Shown: positions 1-6,153 of the stretch, piece after piece
Layout: every line of letters starts with the position of its first letter
Position numbering within the stretch: position 1 is the stretch's first letter
Assembly (NCBI GenBank): GCA_007125455.1
Contig: SLDE01000217.1
Span: forward strand, 1 to 7,150
Source of the DNA: Ectothiorhodospiraceae bacterium
Lineage (GTDB): Bacteria > Pseudomonadota > Gammaproteobacteria > Thiohalomonadales > Thiohalomonadaceae
DNA length: 7,150 bases
Direction: 5' to 3'
The notes under the pieces: generated by a model
Seen by the model: the letters and a program-made list of their open reading frames with translations, nothing else
Database searches by the model: none
What the model was told of the DNA's origin: nothing
Translations under genes and position numbers: made by a program

Positions 1-139
1 CATGGTCTGACAGCATCCTCAGGTTCTAGGTCAAGGGTCGGGTATTATGCCGACTTAGCCATAGCCCTGACAAGCCCGCTAAATTAGCACTAACATCATG
101 TTCGCTAGCTGAGCAACAAGTCGCGAATTAAATTCAGAC
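1..139. other. Non-coding stretch downstream of the M14 hydrolase gene
   Basis: No convincing gene is visible here on either strand. GC content is about 48%, clearly below the roughly 60% of the flanking coding DNA. It holds a short palindrome, GCTAAATTAGC at 78-88, and a weak stem of GTCGG (37-41) with CCGAC (50-54). Neither is followed by a T-run, so no intrinsic terminator for the minus-strand operon can be called. What lies beyond position 1 is unknown. Confidence 0.6.
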
Positions 140-1186
140 TCATACTATCGGCCCATCCACCGTCGAGCCCTCGTCGACATCGGGGTCGAAGTGGACCGAA
201 AACTCCTCCACGGAGGCGCTGGCCGCATCGATCTTTTGGAAACGGGCGATGTGGAACAGCGCCTCGCCTTCGTGTACCAGAGGAAGGTTACTCCGCCCCA
301 CGATGATCCCCTTCCAGGGCGAGCGGATCTCGTACTCTTGCTCGCCAAAGGGATCGGCCACCACACCAAGCAGGCTTCCCTTCTCTACTTGTGCGCCAAG
401 GCTGGCCATGGCTCGCAAGATCCCGCTCTCCGGCGCACGAACCCAGGCGCTGGCCCGTGCCACGACCGGCACGATGCAGCGTTTTTTACGTCGGCCCTGT
501 GGCAACATACCCAGGATACGCATCACGGCGATGATCCCATCCACCCCGGCACGGATCGAGACCTCGTCGAAACGCAGTGCCTCACCCGCCTCGTAAAGCA
601 GCATCGGCATGCCCTGTTCCGCTGCCGCCTGGCGTAGCGAGCCGTCACGCAGGTTGGCATTGATCAGTACCGGGGTACCAAAGGCCTCGGCTAGGCGCAG
701 GGTCTCAACATCGTCCAGGTTGGCGCGGATCTGTGGCAGGTTGCTACGGTGTACACCACCGGTGTGCAGGTCGATCCCATGGCTGCACTGGGCGACGATC
801 TCTTCCATAAACAAGTGTGCCACCCGCGAGGCCAGTGAGCCGCTTTCGGAGCCAGGAAAGCTGCGATTAAGATCGCGTCGGTCAGGCAGGTAGCGCGAAC
901 GTTCCAGAAAGCCGTGTACGTTGACGATGGGGATCGCCACCAGGGTGCCGCGCAGGCGTTTTAACACCGGCAGGTTAAGCAAGCGGCGAATGATCTCTAC
1001 ACCGTTCAACTCATCGCCGTGGATCGCCCCGGAGATGAACAGGCGCGGCCCGCCCAGCTTGCCGTTGATCACGTGTACCGGCATGGCCAGGCTGGTGTGG
1101 GTGTAGAGCTTGGCCACCGGCATGTCGATGGTCATTCGCCTACCGGGCGCCACCTCACAGCCGTTGATCGTAAACGGCGTGTTCAT
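140..1186 (-). CDS. Succinylglutamate desuccinylase/aspartoacylase (AstE/AspA) family zinc hydrolase
   Basis: This 348-residue protein belongs to the M14 zinc carboxypeptidase-like AstE/AspA family, which cleaves amide bonds of acylated amino acids. Visible zinc and catalytic elements are H56-G-D-E59, an arginine/asparagine block D105-L-N-R-S-F-P-G112, the third zinc ligand in D139-L-H141, and the likely general base E199 in LLYEAGE. Residues about 243-315 form a small beta barrel of biotinyl/lipoyl-like type (APESG..., EKGSLLG, a second half-repeat with SPWKGII), as in the DoeB and longer AspA-like members. An acidic tail follows (about 321-346). The ATG at 1186 lies three bases after the rimK stop, with a G-rich ribosome site inside the end of rimK, so the two are translationally close. 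There are no ast arginine-catabolism genes beside it, so true AstE activity is unlikely. Linkage to RimK suggests a substrate with a glutamyl group (inference). The family is sure; the substrate is not known. Confidence 0.9.
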   Translation of the reverse strand: MNTPFTINGCEVAPGRRMTIDMPVAKLYTHTSLAMPVHVINGKLGGPRLFISGAIHGDELNGVEIIRRLLNLPVLKRLRGTLVAIPIVNVHGFLERSRYLPDRRDLNRSFPGSESGSLASRVAHLFMEEIVAQCSHGIDLHTGGVHRSNLPQIRANLDDVETLRLAEAFGTPVLINANLRDGSLRQAAAEQGMPMLLYEAGEALRFDEVSIRAGVDGIIAVMRILGMLPQGRRKKRCIVPVVARASAWVRAPESGILRAMASLGAQVEKGSLLGVVADPFGEQEYEIRSPWKGIIVGRSNLPLVHEGEALFHIARFQKIDAASASVEEFSVHFDPDVDEGSTVDGPIV

Positions 1187-1189
1187 CGC

Positions 1190-2095
1190 CTAGCCCGTCC
1201 CCCGGGTGCGCGTTTTGTTGGGCTTGGCACTTTCTTCCAGGTGCTGGATGATCATCCTGGCTACATCCTTGCCGGTGGAGGTCTCGATCCCTTCCAGGCC
1301 CGGTGAGGAGTTGACCTCCATCACCAAGGGGCCGTGGGCGGAGCGCAGCAGGTCGACCCCGGCCACAGAAAGCCCCATGGTCTTGGCGGCACGCACGGCG
1401 GTCGCCCGCTCCTGAGGGGTTAGGCGAGTGATGCTGGCGGTGCCGCCGCGGTGCAGGTTGGAACGAAACTCGCCGTCTTTGGCCTTGCGTTCCATCGCCG
1501 CCACCACCTTGTTGCCAACCACCAGACAGCGCACGTCGCTGCCACCGGCCTCCTTGATAAACTCCTGTACCAGGAAGTTGGCCCCCAGTTCACGGAAGGC
1601 ATCGATCACACTCTCCGCTGCCTTGACCGTCTCGGCCAACACCACCCCCTTGCCCTGGGTACCCTCCAGCAGCTTGACCACCAGAGGAGCCCCACCCACC
1701 AGTTGGATCAATTCCTTGGTGTTCTCCACATGGTGGGCAAAGCTGGTCAGCGGCAAGCCGATCCCCTTGCGCGAGAGTAGTTGGAGTGAGCGCAGTTTGT
1801 CCCGCGAACGGCCGATGGCCACCGACTCATTGAGCGGAAAGCTCCCCATCATTTCGAACTGACGCAACACCGCCATACCGTAGGCAGTGATGGAGGCACC
1901 GATACGCGGGATCACCGCATCGTAGTGCTCCAGACGCTCGCCCCGATAGTAGATCCCCGGCTTGGCCGTGGCGATATCCATATAGCACTTGAGGGTGTCG
2001 AATACCCGTACCTCATGCTCGCGCTCGTTGGCGGCAGCGACCAGGCGCTGGGTGGAGTAGAGCTGGCGATTACGGGAGAGGATGGCGATCTTCAT
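1190..2095 (-). CDS. rimK: RimK, ATP-grasp ribosomal protein S6 glutamate ligase
   Basis: RimK adds glutamate residues to the C-terminus of ribosomal protein S6 using ATP, and in E. coli can also make poly-alpha-glutamate. The product here is 301 residues, matching the E. coli length (300). It begins with MKIAILSR as in E. coli. Residues about 1-90 are the pre-ATP-grasp domain (PRIG at 63-66, PLNES at 87-91). About 95-290 form the ATP-grasp fold, with ATP-binding K141 and the loop EGTQGKG (144-150), adenine-contacting QE (177-178), and metal ligands D248, E260 and N262 in VDLL and MEVNSSPG. All key residues are intact. A longer reading from the ATG at 2119 exists but is not supported: family N-termini align at 2095, and AAGGAA sits five bases before that ATG. 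It lies 20 bases after the protease gene and 3 bases before the M14 hydrolase gene, indicating one transcript. Confidence 0.97.
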   Translation of the reverse strand: MKIAILSRNRQLYSTQRLVAAANEREHEVRVFDTLKCYMDIATAKPGIYYRGERLEHYDAVIPRIGASITAYGMAVLRQFEMMGSFPLNESVAIGRSRDKLRSLQLLSRKGIGLPLTSFAHHVENTKELIQLVGGAPLVVKLLEGTQGKGVVLAETVKAAESVIDAFRELGANFLVQEFIKEAGGSDVRCLVVGNKVVAAMERKAKDGEFRSNLHRGGTASITRLTPQERATAVRAAKTMGLSVAGVDLLRSAHGPLVMEVNSSPGLEGIETSTGKDVARMIIQHLEESAKPNKTRTRGTG

Positions 2096-2100
2096 TACGG

Positions 2101-2106
2101 TTCCTT
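2101..2106 (-). promoter_or_regulatory. Ribosome binding site fixing the rimK start
   Basis: The minus strand reads AAGGAA here, followed by five bases and the ATG at 2095. This supports the MKIAILSR start. The upstream in-frame ATG at 2119 overlaps the stop of the preceding gene in an ATGA arrangement and would add eight residues absent from E. coli RimK. Confidence 0.75.
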
Positions 2107-2115
2107 GACTTGTTC

Positions 2116-2574
2116 TCATTCTGCCAGCGGTCGCTGGCCTTGTAGGTAGGAGGCGGAGGCATCCACCAAAAAACGGCCTCGCACGGCGGTGCGGCCTAGT
2201 AGCATACGAAACTGCATATTGTCACGGTTGGTCAGGGTCATTTCGATAGGCCACTGCTGCCCACCGATCTGTACTGGGGTGACGATCACCAGACGCCGCT
2301 CACGATGCCCCCCCGAGTCGGTCACCTGCCGTTGGTCACAGACCGCTGCGGTACATTTTAGCACCACATCATCACGACGTTGCAGCGGGTGCAGACTAAA
2401 GCGCACCATACGCACGCCGCGCTCGCGATACTCCTCCACCTTGAAGGCGTGCAGGGCTGAGCTTCGCGCCCCGGTATCCACCTTGGCCTTGAGTCGCTCA
2501 ATGCCCAATTCTGGCAGCGAGACCCACTCGCGCCAGCCCAGGCAGGGAAGCGATTCGGTGAGCTTGTCGGCCAT
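2116..2574 (-). CDS. RimB-like retropepsin/zinc protease (putative ATP-dependent zinc protease family, PF05618)
   Basis: The 152-residue product matches the small retropepsin-like family usually annotated as putative ATP-dependent zinc protease, the type called RimB in Pseudomonas rim operons. The hallmark is KVDTGARSSALHA (31-43), with the aspartic-protease-like D33-T-G. It is followed by RQVTDSGGHRERR (82-94) and the C-terminal LTNRDNMQFRMLLGRTA (114-130), both conserved in the family. There is no signal peptide, so it should act in the cytoplasm. The start MADKL is chosen because a longer in-frame ATG at 2631 adds 19 residues unlike the family and overlaps the promoter area; GGAG lies about eight bases before the ATG at 2574. 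In pseudomonads RimB acts with RimK on S6 modification. Immediate linkage here suggests the same role, as processing or counter-enzyme. The names zinc and ATP-dependent come from annotation tradition and are not shown by this sequence. Confidence 0.88.
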   Translation of the reverse strand: MADKLTESLPCLGWREWVSLPELGIERLKAKVDTGARSSALHAFKVEEYRERGVRMVRFSLHPLQRRDDVVLKCTAAVCDQRQVTDSGGHRERRLVIVTPVQIGGQQWPIEMTLTNRDNMQFRMLLGRTAVRGRFLVDASASYLQGQRPLAE

Positions 2575-2665
2575 CGCAGCACTCCATCGTCGTGAAAGCC
2601 CTATTGTCGGGCAGTTTCCCCTATAATGCACTTATTTCCGATGTGATGAGAAGCAGCCTGTCCCC
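2575..2665. promoter_or_regulatory. Divergent promoter region between the rim operon and the CPxC protein gene
   Basis: This is the only non-coding space upstream of both divergent genes. On the plus strand a perfect TATAAT lies at 2622-2627, about 38 bases before the ATG at 2666, but no good -35 hexamer sits 16-18 bases upstream (CCCTAT at 17). On the minus strand the same AT-rich patch reads GCATTATAGG and could serve as a -10 for the rim operon. Overlapping -10 elements on opposite strands would make the two promoters compete. This rests on hexamer matching only. Confidence 0.4.
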
Positions 2666-3226
2666 ATGAATCAATTGATCCTCCATCCGCGTGACATCCA
2701 CGCCAGCCCGGCTCCCGGGGTACTGCTGGACGCCTTGGCGGAAATCGCCTTCATCGGCACGCCGTTTGATTATCAGGGCCACACCCATTATCGCCCTGGG
2801 GAGGACTTTCTCGAGCTGATCACCTTCCTGGGCTGCTCCCCGGTGGTCTCCCTGGGCGAGCCGGGGCTCACCGGCGATGACTTCTGTCATATCTCGGTAT
2901 TACCGGAACTGCGCGAGGCGACCTTGCTTCACGGCAGTAACGTGAAGCCCCCACGTTGCCCTCACTGCCGCCATCCCCACGCCGACTGGCGCGAGATGCT
3001 GGCGGCCTGGCAACAACAACTCACCGACTACCTGCACGAATGCCCCAACTGCGCGCAGCAAACCCCGCCGCACCGTCTCAAATGGCGTCAGTCGGCGGGC
3101 ATGCTACGCAGCGGGATCGCGGTATGGGGGATCTACGAGGGGGAGGCGGTACCCAGCGAGCGCCTGCTGGATACCCTGAAGGACTGCGGTGACGGCCCCT
3201 GGGGCTACTTCTACCGTAGCGAGTAA
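2666..3226 (+). CDS. Conserved-looking hypothetical protein with two CPxC knuckles
   Basis: I do not recognise a named family. The 186-residue product has no signal peptide or membrane segment and should be cytoplasmic. Residues 1-90 are a mixed domain with several acidic patches and a GDDFCHI segment (70-76). C98-P-H-C101 and C126-P-N-C129 form two knuckles about 24 residues apart, the layout of a four-cysteine zinc ribbon with an inserted helix (WREMLAAWQQQL, 108-119). The C-terminal part (about 138-186) is rich in aromatic and glycine residues (VWGIYEGE, GPWGYFYR). Codon use matches the neighbours and GC-rich third positions support coding. The ribosome site before the ATG is weak. It is divergent from the rim operon and convergent with galU, so it is probably a single-gene transcript. 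A metal-binding role is inference. Confidence 0.8.
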   Translation: MNQLILHPRDIHASPAPGVLLDALAEIAFIGTPFDYQGHTHYRPGEDFLELITFLGCSPVVSLGEPGLTGDDFCHISVLPELREATLLHGSNVKPPRCPHCRHPHADWREMLAAWQQQLTDYLHECPNCAQQTPPHRLKWRQSAGMLRSGIAVWGIYEGEAVPSERLLDTLKDCGDGPWGYFYRSE

Positions 3227-3232
3227 CGCGAT

Positions 3233-3251
3233 GCGCTGAGACACTCAGCGC
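3233..3251. terminator. Perfect hairpin between convergent genes, possible bidirectional terminator
   Basis: GCGCTGAG (3233-3240) and CTCAGCGC (3244-3251) are exact reverse complements around a three-base ACA loop. The hairpin sits between the stop of the CPxC protein (3226) and that of galU (3262), where a shared terminator is expected. No T-run follows on either strand, so it is not a textbook intrinsic terminator; it may work as a transcript-end stabiliser or with Rho. Confidence 0.45.
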
Positions 3252-3261
3252 CCCGTTCGGC

Positions 3262-4140
3262 TCATTGCGTGTGGATCATCTCACGCAGGTAGGCGGCAAA
3301 CTCCTCCTTGAGCTCCGGGTGTTTAAGGGCATATTCCACCGTGGCCTGAAGATAACCCAACTTGCTGCCGCAATCGTAGCGTTTGCCCTTGAAACGGTAG
3401 GCCAGCACCTTCTCCTCATCCATCAGCTCGGCGATGGCATCGGTCAGCTGGATCTCGCCGCCGGAGCCGCTGCCGGTGCGCTCCAGGTAGTGAAAGATCC
3501 GCGGGGTGAGCAGGTAGCGCCCCACTACCGCCAGATCGGAGGGGGCCTGTACTGGCTTGGGCTTTTCGATGATGTTGGTGATATTGGCCACCTCGCCATC
3601 GTCGCTGCCAGTGCTGACGATGCCGTATTTATCGGTCTCCGTGCGTGGCACCTGCTCCACCCCCAGCACGCTGCAATGGTATTCACCGTAGAGGTTCACC
3701 ATCTGACGCACCACCCCCTTACCCTCGCCGTCGATGAGGTCGTCGGCCAATAGCACCGCAAAGGGCTCGTCCCCCACCACCGGCTTGGCACACAATACCG
3801 CGTGGCCCAAACCCAGTGCCTCGGGCTGTCGGATATAGATACAGGCGACCCCCTTGGGCACGATACTGTGCAGGATCTTGAGCAATTCCCGTTTGCCCTT
3901 TTTCTCCAGCTCGCTCTCCATTTCGTAGTTCTTGTCGAAGTGATCCTCGATGGCACGCTTGGCACTGCTGGTGACGAAGATCATCTCGGTGATCCCGGCC
4001 TCCACCGCCTCTTCCACCGCGTACTGGATCAATGGCTTATCCACCACTGGCAGCATCTCCTTTGGATTGGCCTTGGTGGCGGGCAAAAAGCGGGTACCTA
4101 AGCCCGCCACGGGAAAGACAGCCTTGCGGATAATCGACAT
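3262..4140 (-). CDS. galU: GalU, UTP--glucose-1-phosphate uridylyltransferase
   Basis: GalU makes UDP-glucose from UTP and glucose-1-phosphate in the cytoplasm, feeding lipopolysaccharide, exopolysaccharide and other glycan synthesis. The product is 292 residues, typical for bacterial GalU. The nucleotide-binding signature covers residues 13-36, with GLGTRFLPATK (13-23) and PKEMLPVVDKP (26-36). QPEALGLGHAV (105-115), the metal-binding region LADD (131-134), EKPKP (192-196), GEIQLTDAI (228-236) and the sugar-binding YDCGSK (255-260) are all intact. The start at 4140 gives the family N-terminus MSIIRKAVFPVAG. A longer frame open to 4290 would add 50 residues of no family resemblance and run over the divergent gene's start. 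AAAGGAG lies ten bases upstream, a slightly long spacing. It stands alone in its transcript, with no sugar-nucleotide genes next to it. Confidence 0.97.
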   Translation of the reverse strand: MSIIRKAVFPVAGLGTRFLPATKANPKEMLPVVDKPLIQYAVEEAVEAGITEMIFVTSSAKRAIEDHFDKNYEMESELEKKGKRELLKILHSIVPKGVACIYIRQPEALGLGHAVLCAKPVVGDEPFAVLLADDLIDGEGKGVVRQMVNLYGEYHCSVLGVEQVPRTETDKYGIVSTGSDDGEVANITNIIEKPKPVQAPSDLAVVGRYLLTPRIFHYLERTGSGSGGEIQLTDAIAELMDEEKVLAYRFKGKRYDCGSKLGYLQATVEYALKHPELKEEFAAYLREMIHTQ

Positions 4141-4150
4141 CGTACAGCCA

Positions 4151-4157
4151 CTCCTTT
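4151..4157 (-). promoter_or_regulatory. Ribosome binding site of galU
   Basis: The minus strand reads AAAGGAG, a strong Shine-Dalgarno match, ten bases before the ATG at 4140. It supports the family-type start over the longer open frame. Confidence 0.65.
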
Positions 4158-4182
4158 CAGAAACATCTTTCTTGTGAACACC

Positions 4183-4211
4183 AAGATAAGTGCTTCCTCC
4201 CCGAGCTGCAA
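4183..4211 (-). promoter_or_regulatory. Candidate sigma-70 promoter for galU
   Basis: Read on the minus strand: TTGCAG (4211-4206) as a weak -35, a 17-base spacer, and TATCTT (4188-4183) as -10 with four of six consensus bases. The predicted start near 4176 would leave a leader of about 36 bases before galU. This is hexamer matching only. Confidence 0.35.
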
Positions 4212-4227
4212 GGGCGCAGCGAGTAAA

Positions 4228-4256
4228 TTGCCATTCATAGTAAAACACGCTACCTT
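4228..4256 (+). promoter_or_regulatory. Candidate sigma-70 promoter for the TRAP operon
   Basis: TTGCCA (4228-4233, five of six consensus bases) is followed by a 17-base spacer and TACCTT (4251-4256, three of six). Transcription would begin near 4263, leaving a leader of about 22 bases that contains the ribosome site at 4272. This would also exclude the longer open frame starting at 4174 from translation. Confidence 0.4.
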
Positions 4257-4271
4257 GAGGCGCAGGATAAC

Positions 4272-4278
4272 AAGGAAG
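4272..4278 (+). promoter_or_regulatory. Ribosome binding site fixing the lipoprotein start
   Basis: AAGGAAG lies six bases before the ATG at 4285. That start places a lipoprotein signal peptide directly at the N-terminus, whereas the upstream ATG at 4174 would bury it behind 37 residues. Confidence 0.75.
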
Positions 4279-4284
4279 AAGCAA

Positions 4285-5133
4285 ATGCACGTTTTTGCCC
4301 CGTCTGCCCTGCTGATGCTCGCCCTACTGACACTCAGCGGCTGCACTTCGATGGTCACCAACAACCTCGGCAACAACCTCTCCGAGGCGATCATGAACCA
4401 GGACGATCTACAGACCGTCGAGGCCGGTGCCCCTGCCTACCTGATCCTCATCGACAGTCTGATCGCTGGCAACCCTGATGATCGGCAAATGCTGCTGGCC
4501 GGTTCGCGCCTGTATAGCGCCTACGCGTCGGTGTTTGTGGAGGATCAGGAACGCAGCCAGCGTATGGCCAAGCGGGCGCTGGACTACAGCCAGCGGGCCC
4601 TGTGTGCCCGCCAGGCCACTGTCTGCGCCCAACTCGATGGCCCCTATCAAAAATACCTGCCAGCCTTGCAACAGGTGGGCAAGCGCGATGTAGAGCTGAT
4701 CTACACCCATGCCCTGGCCTGGGCATTGTGGACACAATCCCACAGCAACGACTGGAACGCCATCGCCAACCTGCCCAAGATAGAGGCGATGTTTGAACGG
4801 GTAACCCAACTGGAGCCTCACTACCGCGAAGGCGAGCCCTGGCTCTACCTGGGCATTATCCGCACTCTACTCCCCCCGGCCATGGGCGGACGCCCCGAGG
4901 AAGGGCGCAAGGCCTTCGAGCAGGCGATTGCCCTCTCTGAGGGTGAAAACCTGATGGCCAAGGTGGAGTATGCGCGACGCTATGCACGGATGACCTTCGA
5001 CCAGCCCCTGCACGATCGCCTCCTGCAGGAAGTGCTCGACGCCCCGCTGGAAAGCCCAGGGCGCACCCTAACCAATCGCCTGGCCAAGCAAGAAGCACAA
5101 AAACTGCTCGACGCTGCCGCCAACTACTTCTAA
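4285..5133 (+). CDS. TRAP transporter T-component (TatT-type) lipoprotein
   Basis: The 282-residue product starts with a lipoprotein signal peptide: a hydrophobic run LLMLALLTL and lipobox L17-S-G-C20, so C20 should be lipidated after cleavage. The next residue is Thr, so by the +2 rule it would go to the outer membrane. The mature part is alpha-helical with tetratricopeptide-like helices (about 65-110, 135-180, 183-222, 225-280). Phrases typical of TatT proteins are visible, such as AYLILIDSLIAGNP (51-64), the LLAGSRLYSAYA segment (70-81), and ELIYTHALAWA (137-147). TatT (Tp0956 of Treponema pallidum) is the T-component that partners the TRAP binding protein TatP. Here the next gene, 19 bases on, is a DctP-family binding protein, the same order. 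The role is probably to hand ligand to, or dock, the binding protein (inference from family). Confidence 0.88.
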   Translation: MHVFAPSALLMLALLTLSGCTSMVTNNLGNNLSEAIMNQDDLQTVEAGAPAYLILIDSLIAGNPDDRQMLLAGSRLYSAYASVFVEDQERSQRMAKRALDYSQRALCARQATVCAQLDGPYQKYLPALQQVGKRDVELIYTHALAWALWTQSHSNDWNAIANLPKIEAMFERVTQLEPHYREGEPWLYLGIIRTLLPPAMGGRPEEGRKAFEQAIALSEGENLMAKVEYARRYARMTFDQPLHDRLLQEVLDAPLESPGRTLTNRLAKQEAQKLLDAAANYF

Positions 5134-5152
5134 CCCCGTTTGGATAGCCATA

Positions 5153-6151
5153 ATGAAACGACTCCTTATCCCCCTGCTGGCCCTGTTGCTTAGCCCCCCC
5201 ACAGTCCAAGCGATGGAGTTCAAGATCGCCACCCTTGCCCCCGATGGCAGCAGCTGGATGAACGCCATGCGTAGCGGTGCCGAGGAGATCGAGCAACGCA
5301 CCGAGGGCAGGGTGAGCTTCCGCTTTTATCCCGGCGGGATCATGGGTAATGATCGCAGTGTGTTGCGCCGTATCCGGGTAGGGCAGCTGCATGGCGGGGC
5401 GATCACTGGCGGCGGGCTCTCGGAGATCCTGCCGGAGAGCCAGGTCTATAGCCTGCCCTTCCTGTTCCAGGACTACGATGAGGTGGATTATGTGCGCCAG
5501 CATATGGATCCTGTGCTGCTGGATGCACTCAAAGACAAGGGCTTTATCAGCTTCGGGATCAGCGAGGGCGGCTTTGCCTACCTGATGGCCAATGCCCCGG
5601 TCAGCAGTGCGGGGGACTTGTCCGGCAAAAAGGTCTGGATCCCCGAGGGGGATGACATCAGCCGCAGCGCCTTTGAGGCCAGTGGGGTCTCCCCTATTCC
5701 GCTACCATTGACCGACGTACTCACTGGCCTGCAGACTGGGCTGGTCGACACCATTGCCGGCTCCCCCACCGGGGCCATCGCTCTGCAATGGCATACCCGT
5801 GTCAGCCACCTCACCGAAACCCCACTGATGTACCTCTACGGCACCATGGTGGTCCAGCGGCGCGCCTTCGAGCGGCTGAGTACGGGTGATCAGGCGATCG
5901 TGCAGGAGGTGATGGGCGAGACCTTCCGGCAACTGGATCGCCGTATGCGTGCCGACAACCAGCAGGCATTGGCGGCGCTGCAGCAACAGGGGATCACATT
6001 CGTGCAGCCTAACAGTGACGAATTCGGGGAGTGGAGCCGTCGTGTGGATGGTGCCACCGAACGGCTGCTCAGTCGCGGCCTGTTCGAACGCACGGTGCTG
6101 GAGCAACTACGCCAACACCAGCAGACCTATCGCCAGCAACAGCTTGAGTAA
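5153..6151 (+). CDS. TRAP transporter solute-binding protein, DctP family
   Basis: The 332-residue product is the periplasmic ligand-binding subunit. A Sec signal peptide (MKRLLIPLLALLLSPPTVQA) is cleaved after about residue 20. The mature start MEFKIATLAPDGSSW and the LPFLFQDYDEVDYV segment (101-114) are typical DctP features, as is the hinge region LTGLQTGLVDTI (190-201). In classical DctP proteins the binding motif is roughly GxKxRxP with an arginine that pairs with the substrate carboxylate. Here it reads GKKVWIPEGD (158-167), with W162 at the arginine position and an acidic EGD after it. SPTGAIALQWH (204-214) also belongs to this subtype. The ligand is therefore unlikely to bind as a simple carboxylate. 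The ribosome site (GGATAG) is modest. It is followed two bases later by the small membrane subunit. Confidence 0.93.
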   Translation: MKRLLIPLLALLLSPPTVQAMEFKIATLAPDGSSWMNAMRSGAEEIEQRTEGRVSFRFYPGGIMGNDRSVLRRIRVGQLHGGAITGGGLSEILPESQVYSLPFLFQDYDEVDYVRQHMDPVLLDALKDKGFISFGISEGGFAYLMANAPVSSAGDLSGKKVWIPEGDDISRSAFEASGVSPIPLPLTDVLTGLQTGLVDTIAGSPTGAIALQWHTRVSHLTETPLMYLYGTMVVQRRAFERLSTGDQAIVQEVMGETFRQLDRRMRADNQQALAALQQQGITFVQPNSDEFGEWSRRVDGATERLLSRGLFERTVLEQLRQHQQTYRQQQLE

Positions 6152-6153
6152 AT

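Larger units (their letters stand above)
4141..4284. promoter_or_regulatory. Divergent control region between galU and the TRAP operon
   Basis: This 144-base spacer must hold the promoters for both galU (minus) and the TRAP operon (plus). It contains candidate hexamers in both directions, with the two -35 boxes only about 16 bases apart. No clear operator repeat was seen. Confidence 0.7.

Noticed and set aside
37..54. Intrinsic terminator of the rim operon (GTCGG/CCGAC stem)
   Set aside because: Only five base pairs with an eight-base loop and no T-run on the minus strand.
105..143. A 12-codon minus-strand frame whose ATG overlaps the stop of the M14 hydrolase gene (ATGA), reading MSLNLIRDLLLS
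   Set aside because: Too short, no recognisable similarity, and an ATGA overlap arises easily by chance at a TGA stop.
140..1186. True AstE of the arginine succinyltransferase pathway
   Set aside because: No other ast genes nearby, and the protein has an added barrel and tail and sits in a rimK operon; only the family-level name is justified.
2575..2631. N-terminal extension of the RimB-like protease from an ATG at 2631
   Set aside because: The extra 19 residues resemble nothing in the family, would overlap the TATAAT region, and a better start with GGAG lies at 2574.
2621..2890. Minus-strand 89-codon frame opposite the start of the CPxC protein
   Set aside because: No ribosome site or family resemblance; the plus-strand frame is longer and has meaningful motifs.
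4174..4284. Longer lipoprotein start at 4174
   Set aside because: It would place 37 residues in front of a lipoprotein signal peptide; the ATG at 4285 has a good ribosome site and a predicted promoter lies between the two.
4856..5503. Minus-strand open frame of 215 codons across the TRAP lipoprotein and binding-protein genes
   Set aside because: It is antisense to two well-supported genes, spans their intergenic gap, and has the low-complexity composition of a GC-rich shadow frame.
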